Below are positions 57,166-64,000 of a stretch of DNA of 64,000 nucleotides, in pieces. The translations under genes were made by a program, and so were the position numbers. The stretch's first letter is position 1. The number at the start of each line of letters is the position of its first letter. The DNA comes from Companilactobacillus kedongensis. Its GTDB lineage: Bacteria; Bacillota; Bacilli; Lactobacillales; Lactobacillaceae. The notes beneath the pieces were generated by a model. The model did no database searches and had not been told where the DNA came from. It was given only the letters and a program-made list of their open reading frames with translations. The stretch spans positions 186,001-250,000 of the forward strand of contig NZ_RHOR01000001.1 in assembly GCF_003946625.1 (NCBI RefSeq). The letters run 5' to 3'.

Positions 57166-58074
57166 ATGAATGGTGTAATTCCTTTGCATAAAGAAATCGG
57201 GCTGACTAGTTCCGATTGTGTTTATAAATTAAGAAAAATTTTACATACAAAAAAAGTAGGTCATACAGGAACTTTAGATCCTTTAGTGGATGGGGTCTTG
57301 CCAATTTGTGTAGGTCAATCTACCAAGTTAGTTAATCGCTTAACTGGTTCACCTAAGGAATATGAAGGCGAAATAACCTTAGGTACTTCAACCACAACTG
57401 AAGATCGTGAAGGGGATGCTGTTGAAGATATTAAATTGGAGCAAGCATTCACTAATGAGAAACTTCAAGAAACGTTTACCAGTATGATTGGTGACTTAAC
57501 CCAGATACCACCGATGTATTCAGCTGTTAAGGTCAATGGTAAAAAACTTTATGAATATGCTCGTGCAGGATTGAAAGTCGAGCGTCCTGAAAGACAGATT
57601 CATCTATATGACTTTTATATGATGGGTGAACCAGTCTTTGAAAAAGCAACTGGCAAACAAACTGTTAGATTTCATGTCAGATGTTCTAAGGGTACTTATG
57701 TTAGAACCTTAGCGGTTGAATTCGGTTCATTATTAGGTGTTCCATCATTCATGTCAGAACTCACCAGAACTCAAAGTGCAGGTTTTGATTTGAAAGACAC
57801 TTATAAGTTGTCAGATATCAAGTCAATGATAGAATCAGAAGAGTATGGTTTCCTAAAGAGTATTGATGATGTCTTGGAGGATCTTCCAGCACATGAACTG
57901 ACAGATGAGGAATGGGAAGTAAATGTCGTTCACGGAGGCTTCTTGGAGTTTTCACAATACGATACTAAAAAGAATCTCAGAGTTACCAAGAATAACATTA
58001 CTAAGGCAATATATAAGTATGATCCAAAAGATTCAATGTGGAAGCCTGAAACGATGTTACTAAACAATGAGTAG
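57166..58074 (+). CDS. truB: tRNA pseudouridine-55 synthase
   Basis: TruB makes pseudouridine 55 in the T-loop of tRNAs. The 302-residue protein shows GVIPLHKEIGLTSSDCV, the catalytic loop HTGTLDPLVDGVLPI with Asp, PPMYSAVKVNGKKLYEYAR and CSKGTYVRTLA. ACGGAG is the ribosome site. truB-ribF pairing is conserved in Bacilli, usually directly after rbfA; here four extra genes separate it from rbfA. Confidence 0.97.
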   Translation: MNGVIPLHKEIGLTSSDCVYKLRKILHTKKVGHTGTLDPLVDGVLPICVGQSTKLVNRLTGSPKEYEGEITLGTSTTTEDREGDAVEDIKLEQAFTNEKLQETFTSMIGDLTQIPPMYSAVKVNGKKLYEYARAGLKVERPERQIHLYDFYMMGEPVFEKATGKQTVRFHVRCSKGTYVRTLAVEFGSLLGVPSFMSELTRTQSAGFDLKDTYKLSDIKSMIESEEYGFLKSIDDVLEDLPAHELTDEEWEVNVVHGGFLEFSQYDTKKNLRVTKNNITKAIYKYDPKDSMWKPETMLLNNE

Positions 58075-58086
58075 AAAAGATTAATT

Positions 58087-59043
58087 ATGAAGATTTTAAA
58101 TGTAAAACATCCCTTGAAATCAGACCAGATCCCTTCTGAGGATACAGTTTTGATAATGGGGTACTTTGATGGTGTGCATGAGGGACATCAAAAAGTTATT
58201 AATCGTGGTGTAAAGCTAGCAAAAGAAAAAGGTTTAAAGTCTGTTTTACTGACATTTGACCGATCACCTAGAGAAGTCTATCAACATGAAAAAAATTATC
58301 AATATTTATCAACAGTAGCTAGAAAAGCTGAATTAGTTGAAAAGCTGGATGTAGATTATTTGTACGTTATGGAATTTAGTTTGAAATTTTCACGCCTAAC
58401 ACCGGATGAATTTGTCGACCAATATATGGTTCAGATGCGTGCACAATATGTTGTTGCGGGATTTGACTATACGTATGGAAAACGTGATATCGCTAATATG
58501 GAGAATTTACCCAAGTATGCCAAAGGTAGATTTGAAGTCGTAACGATACCTGAACAAATGTATGACGGTCAAAAAATCGGTTCTAGCTCGATCAAAGAAT
58601 TGATCACATCTGGAAAGGTCGATCTAGCCAACAAAGTTCTGGGATATAACTACCAAAATCAAGGTGTTGTTATTCACGGTCTACAACGAGGCCGTACGCT
58701 AGGTTATCCAACGGCTAATATAAAGACGTCTACAAATCAAGTAAAGCCGTCTATCGGTGTTTATGTGACGCGTATAGAGGTTAATGGTCAATGGTACAAG
58801 GCCATGACATCAGTTGGTTATAATGTAACGTTTAAAGAGGATACTGGTGTAACGATCGAAGCTAATCTATTTGATTTTGATGAAGATATTTACGATCAAC
58901 CAGTCAGAGTAGAGTGGCTTCACTATTTACGCGGTGAAGTGAAATTTGACGGTGCAGATGGCTTAATTGAGCAGTTGCATTTAGATAAAGAGAATTCTTT
59001 GAAGTACTTTAAGGATCAAAATAAAGGAGATAGAACGGTCTAA
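58087..59043 (+). CDS. ribF: Bifunctional riboflavin kinase / FMN adenylyltransferase
   Basis: RibF converts riboflavin to FMN and FAD. The N-terminal nucleotidyltransferase has GYFDGVHEGHQKVI and VAGFDYTYGKRD, and SSSIKELI; the C-terminal kinase has GRTLGYPTANI and GVYVTRIEV. The 318-residue length is normal. The ribosome site is weak (AGAAAAGA). Its 3' end runs into the terminator stem. Confidence 0.97.
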   Translation: MKILNVKHPLKSDQIPSEDTVLIMGYFDGVHEGHQKVINRGVKLAKEKGLKSVLLTFDRSPREVYQHEKNYQYLSTVARKAELVEKLDVDYLYVMEFSLKFSRLTPDEFVDQYMVQMRAQYVVAGFDYTYGKRDIANMENLPKYAKGRFEVVTIPEQMYDGQKIGSSSIKELITSGKVDLANKVLGYNYQNQGVVIHGLQRGRTLGYPTANIKTSTNQVKPSIGVYVTRIEVNGQWYKAMTSVGYNVTFKEDTGVTIEANLFDFDEDIYDQPVRVEWLHYLRGEVKFDGADGLIEQLHLDKENSLKYFKDQNKGDRTV

Positions 59044-59060
59044 GTTCTAGCTCTCTTTTT
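59027..59060 (+). terminator. Intrinsic terminator overlapping the end of ribF
   Basis: GAGATAGAAC (59027-59036) pairs with GTTCTAGCTC (59044-59053) with one mismatch, then TCTTTTT. The ribF stop codon lies in the loop. Confidence 0.75.
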
Positions 59061-59107
59061 ATGTTTTCATTTTCAGTAAATTCTTTCGGTTTTCTAGTGC
59101 TCAGCAC

Positions 59108-59136
59108 TTGACACTACTAGTAGAGATTGTTATATT
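59108..59136 (+). promoter_or_regulatory. Promoter of the hrcA-grpE-dnaK-dnaJ operon
   Basis: TTGACA (59108-59113), a 17-base spacer and TATATT (59131-59136) with an extended TG at 59128-59129: a near-ideal vegetative promoter, as expected for a repressor-controlled class I heat-shock operon. Confidence 0.9.
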
Positions 59137-59144
59137 TTACATTG

Positions 59145-59171
59145 TTAGCACTCATAGTTGATTAGTGCTAA
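59145..59171 (+). promoter_or_regulatory. CIRCE operator (HrcA binding site)
   Basis: TTAGCACTC (59145-59153), nine bases, then TAGTGCTAA (59163-59171). The consensus is TTAGCACTC-N9-GAGTGCTAA, so one base of the right arm differs. It lies just after the -10, between the start of transcription and the hrcA ribosome site. Confidence 0.95.
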
Positions 59172-59186
59172 AAGGAGGACGGTATA

Positions 59187-60233
59187 ATGTTATCGGAACG
59201 TCAAGATGCTATCTTGAAAGAGGTCGTGCGCATTTTTACAGATACCGGCCAACCGGTTGGTTCAAAGACATTGATGAATGCGTTGACGTTTCATGTCAGT
59301 TCGGCGACGATCAGAAATGAAATGGCAACGTTGGAAGAAATAGGTTATCTCGAGAAAACCCATCTTTCTTCCGGTCGTATTCCATCTGCAATGGGATATC
59401 GTTATTATCTTGATCATTTGGTTCGACCTATGTCAGTACCTCAAAATATTGCTCAGAGGATCGATGAGGATTTTGGTCAGACATATCATCAAATCGATGA
59501 CATCATCGAACAGTCAGCAAAGATCCTTTCTCATTTAACGAGTTATACAGCAATCACATTAGGTCCTGAAAGCAATGCAGTTTTATTAACTGGTTTTAGG
59601 ATCGTGCCATTAAATGATCGTCAAATAATGGCAATTATCGTTACCAGTGATAATAATGTTGAAAGTAACATTTATACAATAAATGAAGAGTTTGATACAG
59701 AACTTATAGAAAAAATCGTTAGAGTTGTTAATGATAAATTAGTCGGTCAGCCTTTACCGAAGGTCATTAAGATGTTGCATAATGATATTCCGGCTATTCT
59801 ATCTGAGTATATGTATTCAAACGATGGTTTGATCGACATGATCGATCAGCTATTTAAAAAGGCAGGTTCAGAAAAGTATTTTGTCGATGGACAACTTAAT
59901 TTATTGAATTATGCTAATAATGAAGATTTATCGGAAGTACAATCACTTTTCTCAATTATTAATGAAAGTAATGATTTGAAGAAATTGCTTGATCCTGATA
60001 TTGCTGATGACGGCATTCGTGTTCGTTTAGGTAGTGAATTAGGTTCAGATGCGTTTAAAAATTACAGTATTATTACTGCTAATTACGATGTTGGTCATCA
60101 TGGTAAAGGTGTTATTGCTTTATTGGGACCAACAACAATGCATTATTCACAATTGATCGGATTATTAGGAGAGTTCAGACAAGAATTGGCTAAGAGATTG
60201 ATTGACTACTATTCACGGTATGATGATTCTTGA
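59187..60233 (+). CDS. hrcA: Heat-inducible transcription repressor HrcA
   Basis: HrcA represses class I heat-shock genes by binding CIRCE and needs GroEL to stay active. The 348-residue protein has an N-terminal winged helix (RQDAILKEVVRIFTDTGQPV; SSATIRNEMATLEEIGYLEK) and a GAF-like domain with an inserted region. AAAGGAGG precedes the ATG. It represses its own operon. Confidence 0.97.
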   Translation: MLSERQDAILKEVVRIFTDTGQPVGSKTLMNALTFHVSSATIRNEMATLEEIGYLEKTHLSSGRIPSAMGYRYYLDHLVRPMSVPQNIAQRIDEDFGQTYHQIDDIIEQSAKILSHLTSYTAITLGPESNAVLLTGFRIVPLNDRQIMAIIVTSDNNVESNIYTINEEFDTELIEKIVRVVNDKLVGQPLPKVIKMLHNDIPAILSEYMYSNDGLIDMIDQLFKKAGSEKYFVDGQLNLLNYANNEDLSEVQSLFSIINESNDLKKLLDPDIADDGIRVRLGSELGSDAFKNYSIITANYDVGHHGKGVIALLGPTTMHYSQLIGLLGEFRQELAKRLIDYYSRYDDS

Positions 60234-60249
60234 TACTTAGGAGGAAGTA

Positions 60250-60819
60250 ATGGCAGATAAAGAAGATACAGAGAAAAAAGTAGACGATTCTAAGAAGCCT
60301 GAAGAAAAAGCGGAAACAAAAGTTGATTCTTCAAAAGAAAGTCCTAAAGAGACAGTTGATCCAAAGGATGCAGCTTTGAAGGATCTAAAGGCTAAGAATT
60401 CAGAACTGGAAGATAAATTTCTTAGAAGCCAAGCTGAAATTCAAAATATGAATAATCGTCATAAAAAAGAAGTTGCTGGGATTTTAAAATATGATGGTCA
60501 AAAATTGGCTACCGAAATTCTTCCAGTAATTGATAATTTGGAACGTGCCTTAACAGTTGAAGTCGACGATGACGCCGGCAAGCAATTGAAGAAGGGTATC
60601 GAAATGGTTCAACAACACATGGTGAAAGCCTTGAAGGATAACAAAGTAACTGTTATCGAAGGTGTTGGTGACAAGTTTGATCCAACTGACAGTCAAGCAG
60701 TCCAAACTGTTCCTGCCGATGATGATCATCCTAAAGATACTATCGTCCAAGTTTTACAAAAGGGTTATAAATTAGAAGACCGTGTATTGCGTCCTGCAAT
60801 GGTCATTGTTGCTCTGTAA
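60250..60819 (+). CDS. grpE: Nucleotide exchange factor GrpE
   Basis: GrpE releases ADP from DnaK. The 189-residue protein has a charged, Lys- and Glu-rich disordered N-terminus (about residues 1-45), a long helix (LEDKFLRSQAEIQNMNNRH) and a C-terminal beta domain with VQVLQKGYKLEDRVLRPAMV. AGGAGG is the ribosome site. Order hrcA-grpE-dnaK-dnaJ is standard. Confidence 0.97.
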   Translation: MADKEDTEKKVDDSKKPEEKAETKVDSSKESPKETVDPKDAALKDLKAKNSELEDKFLRSQAEIQNMNNRHKKEVAGILKYDGQKLATEILPVIDNLERALTVEVDDDAGKQLKKGIEMVQQHMVKALKDNKVTVIEGVGDKFDPTDSQAVQTVPADDDHPKDTIVQVLQKGYKLEDRVLRPAMVIVAL

Positions 60820-60848
60820 TATAAAATTTTAAAAAGAGGTTTTAGTTT

Positions 60849-62708
60849 ATGTCAAAAGTTATTGGTATTGATTTAGGTACTACAAACTCAGCTGTTGCGG
60901 TACTTGAAGGTGGATCACCTAAGATTATTGCTAACAAGGAAGGTGCTAGAACTACTCCTTCTGTTGTTGCATTTAAAGATGGTGAGATCCAAGTTGGTGA
61001 AGTTGCTAAGAGACAAGCAATCACTAACCCAGATACAGTTTCATCAATCAAGAGACACATCGGTGAACCAGGTTACAAAGTAACTGTTGCCGGTAAGTCA
61101 TACACACCACAAGAAATTTCAGCTATGATCTTACAACATATCAAGAAGTTCTCTGAAGAATATCTTGGTGAAGATGTTACAGATGCTGTTATCACAGTCC
61201 CTGCATACTTCAATGATTCACAAAGACAAGCTACTAAAGATGCCGGTAAGATCGCTGGTTTGAACGTTCAACGTATCGTTAACGAACCAACAGCTTCAGC
61301 ACTTGCTTATGGTCTTGATAATGACAAAGGTGACGAAAAGATCCTTGTTTATGACCTTGGTGGTGGTACATTTGATGTTTCTATCCTTGAATTAGGTGAC
61401 GGAGTGTTTGAAGTACTTTCAACAAATGGTGATACACATCTTGGTGGTGATGACTTTGACCAAAAGATCATCGATTGGTTAGTTGAACAATTCAAGAATA
61501 AGAATGGCGTTGACTTGTCACAAGACAAGATGGCTCTTCAAAGATTAAAGGATGCTGCTGAAAAAGCTAAGAAGGATCTATCTGGTGTAAGCCAAACATC
61601 AATTAGTTTGCCATTTATTTCATCTGGCGCTAATGGTCCTCTTCACTTGGAAGAAACATTGACACGTGCTAAGTTTGATGAATTGACATCAGAATTAGTT
61701 GAAAGAACAAGAATCCCAGTTGACAAGGCCTTAGAAGATGCTAACCTTTCAGCTTCAGACCTTGACAAAGTTATATTAAATGGTGGTTCAACACGTATTC
61801 CTGCTGTTCAAGAAGCTGTTAAGAGCTGGACAAGTAAAGAACCAGACCACTCAATCAACCCTGATGAAGCTGTTGCTTTAGGTGCTGCTATTCAAGGTGG
61901 TGTTATCTCTGGTGATGTTAAAGATGTTGTTCTACTTGATGTCACACCACTTTCATTAGGTATTGAAACAATGGGTGGAGTATTTACTAAGTTGATCGAC
62001 AGAAATACAACTATCCCAACAAGCAAATCACAAACATTCTCAACTGCTGCAGATAATCAAAGTGCTGTTGATATTCACGTTATGCAAGGTGAACGTCCAA
62101 TGGCTGCTGATAACAAGACTTTAGGTCGTTTCCAATTAACAGATATTCCTGCTGCACCACGTGGTGTACCTCAGATCGAAGTTAAATTCGATATTGATAA
62201 GAACGGTATCGTTAATGTTTCTGCTAAAGACCTTGGTACTAACAAGGAACAAAAGATCACTATCAAGAGTTCGTCAGGTTTGAGTGATGAAGAAATTGAT
62301 AAGATGATGAAAGAAGCTAAGGAACACGAAGACGAAGATAACAAGCGTAAGGAAGAAGTAGACGTTAAGAATGATGTTGAACAAACATTGTTTGCTACTG
62401 ACAAGACTCTTAAAGATATTAAGGGTAAAGTTTCTGACGATGAAATCAAGAAGGCACAAGATGCTCGTGATGCTTTGAAGAAAGCTCAAGACTCTGGTGA
62501 TCTTGAAGACATGAAGAAGAAACGTGACGACTTAAATAAGATTGTTCAAGATTTATCTGTAAAACTTTATCAACAAGCTCAAGATCAACAAAAGGCTGCT
62601 GGTGGTGACGCTGCTGAAGGTACAAAGAGTGCTGATGGCAAGGGTGACGACGGTAAGACTGTTGATGGAGACTTTGAAGAAGTAGATCCAGACAAAGATA
62701 AAAAATAA
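60849..62708 (+). CDS. dnaK: Chaperone DnaK (Hsp70)
   Basis: DnaK binds exposed hydrophobic segments with ATP-driven cycles. The 619-residue protein has the ATPase domain ([38 protein letters not shown]), the linker [13 protein letters not shown], the substrate-binding domain and a helical lid, with a charged Gly/Asp-rich tail. The 24-residue insert of Gram-negative DnaK after about residue 80 is missing, as in all Firmicutes. AAAGAGG lies upstream. Confidence 0.98.
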   Translation: MSKVIGIDLGTTNSAVAVLEGGSPKIIANKEGARTTPSVVAFKDGEIQVGEVAKRQAITNPDTVSSIKRHIGEPGYKVTVAGKSYTPQEISAMILQHIKKFSEEYLGEDVTDAVITVPAYFNDSQRQATKDAGKIAGLNVQRIVNEPTASALAYGLDNDKGDEKILVYDLGGGTFDVSILELGDGVFEVLSTNGDTHLGGDDFDQKIIDWLVEQFKNKNGVDLSQDKMALQRLKDAAEKAKKDLSGVSQTSISLPFISSGANGPLHLEETLTRAKFDELTSELVERTRIPVDKALEDANLSASDLDKVILNGGSTRIPAVQEAVKSWTSKEPDHSINPDEAVALGAAIQGGVISGDVKDVVLLDVTPLSLGIETMGGVFTKLIDRNTTIPTSKSQTFSTAADNQSAVDIHVMQGERPMAADNKTLGRFQLTDIPAAPRGVPQIEVKFDIDKNGIVNVSAKDLGTNKEQKITIKSSSGLSDEEIDKMMKEAKEHEDEDNKRKEEVDVKNDVEQTLFATDKTLKDIKGKVSDDEIKKAQDARDALKKAQDSGDLEDMKKKRDDLNKIVQDLSVKLYQQAQDQQKAAGGDAAEGTKSADGKGDDGKTVDGDFEEVDPDKDKK

Positions 62709-62718
62709 GTTTTGTGAT

Positions 62719-62779
62719 AAAGAGCAGTGATTTAATTACTAGACTGTTAATGGTATAGTATAAAAATGTACTGCTCTTT
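62719..62779 (+). other. Large-loop inverted repeat between dnaK and dnaJ
   Basis: AAAGAGCAGT (62719-62728) and ACTGCTCTTT (62770-62779) are perfect ten-base arms around a 41-base loop, ending in TTTT. The loop contains a candidate extended -10, TGGTATAGT (62751-62759), so this may be a weak terminator plus an internal dnaJ promoter. Confidence 0.5.
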
Positions 62780-62800
62780 TGAGCTTGAAAAAGATAAAAT

Positions 62801-62815
62801 GGGACAGTTTGTCCC
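62801..62815. repeat. Perfect short palindrome before the dnaJ ribosome site
   Basis: GGGACA-GTT-TGTCCC, six-base arms with a three-base centre, a few bases before AAAGGTGA. It could be a small mRNA hairpin or a protein-binding site. Confidence 0.5.
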
Positions 62816-62834
62816 GTCACAAAGGTGATTTTTA

Positions 62835-63962
62835 ATGGCAAATAGAGATCCATATGATGTTTTAGGCGTTGATAAAAGCGCTTCTGAAGATGAGATAAAA
62901 AAGGCATTTCGTAAACTTTCAAAAAAATATCATCCTGATATTAACAAAGCACCTGATGCTGAAGAGAAATTTAAAGAAATAAATGAAGCATATGAAACTC
63001 TTAAGGACCCTCAAAAGCGTGCCCAATTTGATCAATATGGATCAGCAGGTATGAATGGTGGACAAGGATTTGGCGGTTTCGGAGGCGGAGCTGGTGAACA
63101 GTTCGGCGGTTTCGATGACATTTTCAGTCAATTCTTTGGTGGCGGTACTGCTAGACAGAGTCCTAACGCCCCAAGACAAGGTTCAGATTTGCAATATCGA
63201 ATGGATCTTTCTTTTGAAGAAGGAGTTTTCGGTAAATCGACAAACATTAACTATAATCGTGAAGAAGAGTGTAAGACTTGTGGCGGTAACGGTGCTAAAC
63301 CTGGTACTACTCCTGAAACTTGTCATAAATGTCACGGTTCAGGACATGTTGAAGTAGAACGTGCAACTCCACTAGGCCGTATGCGTACTAGAGTTGTTTG
63401 TGATGTCTGCAATGGTACTGGTAAAGAAATCAAAGAAAAGTGCCCAACATGTCATGGTAAGGGTAAAGTAAATAACAAACATACTCTTAAAGTTACAGTT
63501 CCAGCTGGTGTTGAAGATGGACAACAAATGAGACTTGACGGTCAAGGTGAAGCCGGTGAAAATGGTGGACCTTACGGTGATCTTTATATTGTCTTTAGAG
63601 TTAAAGCCAGTCGTGAATTTACTCGTGACGGTGGAACTATTTACACATCGGTAAATATTAGTTTCCCTCAAGCTACATTAGGTGATGAGATCGAAGTTAA
63701 TACCGTTCATGGTCCAGTTAAGTTAACTGTTCCAGGTGGTACTCAAACGGGTACTTCATTTAGATTGCGTGGCAAAGGTGCACCCGTATTAAATAGTGAC
63801 AAAGTCGGTGACGAAAAAGTTACTGTTAATATCGTTACACCTCGCAAGCTCTCCGGCGAACAAAAAGAAGCTTTAAAGAAATTTGCTGAAGCTGGCGGAG
63901 ACAAAGTCAAAGAAAAAGATAGTAACTTCTTTGATAAATTGAAGGATACTTTTAAAGGATAA
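62835..63962 (+). CDS. dnaJ: Chaperone DnaJ (Hsp40)
   Basis: DnaJ delivers clients to DnaK and stimulates its ATPase. The 375-residue protein has the J domain with HPD ([15 protein letters not shown]), a Gly/Phe-rich stretch (about residues 72-110), four zinc-binding repeats ([32 protein letters not shown]) and the C-terminal substrate domains. AAAGGTGA precedes the ATG. It ends the operon; the last 38 bases of the window after it hold no gene start that I can support. Confidence 0.98.
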   Translation: MANRDPYDVLGVDKSASEDEIKKAFRKLSKKYHPDINKAPDAEEKFKEINEAYETLKDPQKRAQFDQYGSAGMNGGQGFGGFGGGAGEQFGGFDDIFSQFFGGGTARQSPNAPRQGSDLQYRMDLSFEEGVFGKSTNINYNREEECKTCGGNGAKPGTTPETCHKCHGSGHVEVERATPLGRMRTRVVCDVCNGTGKEIKEKCPTCHGKGKVNNKHTLKVTVPAGVEDGQQMRLDGQGEAGENGGPYGDLYIVFRVKASREFTRDGGTIYTSVNISFPQATLGDEIEVNTVHGPVKLTVPGGTQTGTSFRLRGKGAPVLNSDKVGDEKVTVNIVTPRKLSGEQKEALKKFAEAGGDKVKEKDSNFFDKLKDTFKG

Positions 63963-64000
63963 AATTTAAAAAGATAGTGTGACGAAGCATTATCAGCTTT

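Overview
This window is a low-GC Firmicutes chromosome segment, most probably from a Lactobacillaceae species (Companilactobacillus-like lactobacilli would fit, but genus is inference). The reasons are the AT-rich codon use, strong AGGAGG ribosome sites, frequent TTG and GTG starts, a Gram-positive PolC, and the long conserved order running from prkC/pknB to rplS and from lexA to dnaJ. Nearly all genes lie on the plus strand. No tRNA, rRNA, insertion sequence, prophage or CRISPR array was seen, and no gene-free stretch exceeds 300 bases.

Layout. 1-18181 holds the 3' end of a PASTA Ser/Thr kinase gene, rsgA, rpe and thiN; rpmB on the opposite strand; a Gls24-family gene with fakA, recG, plsX and acpP; then rnc, smc, ftsY, ylxM and ffh, followed by rpsP, rimM, trmD and rplS. 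18199-29692 is a complete-looking purine operon, purEKCSQLFMNHD, taking PRPP to IMP. Only purB, needed for the SAICAR step, is absent. 29686-31273 is a small accessory patch: a LysR regulator divergent from a free-standing prolyl-tRNA deacylase. 31276-34226 holds lexA with its SOS box, ynzC, a yneF-like gene, plsC, a methyltransferase and a GIY-YIG protein. 34215-42110 carries rpsB, tsf, pyrH, frr, uppS, cdsA, rseP and proS (translation elongation, UMP synthesis, ribosome recycling, undecaprenyl-PP, CDP-diacylglycerol and site-2 protease). 42131-52115 is polC followed by the rimP-nusA-rnpM-ylxQ-infB-rbfA operon.

52244-57055 is the second accessory patch: a lipoprotein EndA-like nuclease, a TetR regulator, a multi-pass membrane protein of unknown function and an LtaS-type lipoteichoic acid synthase. 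57118-59060 is truB-ribF. 59108-63962 is the class I heat-shock operon hrcA-grpE-dnaK-dnaJ under a CIRCE operator. The window stops just after dnaJ.

Most of the window is ordinary housekeeping sequence, and I see no convincing new multi-gene system. The points most worth checking are: a PurF that has lost its Fe-S cluster cysteines; a very long Asn-rich N-terminus on IF2; a promoter built into a terminator hairpin before rpsP; a promoter-terminator-gene arrangement before rimP-nusA; a symmetrical repeat array before purE; a structured rpsB leader; a TetR plus orphan membrane protein pair with palindromes between them; and uppS without a visible Shine-Dalgarno site. All promoter and hairpin calls come from reading by eye; no folding or database search was run.
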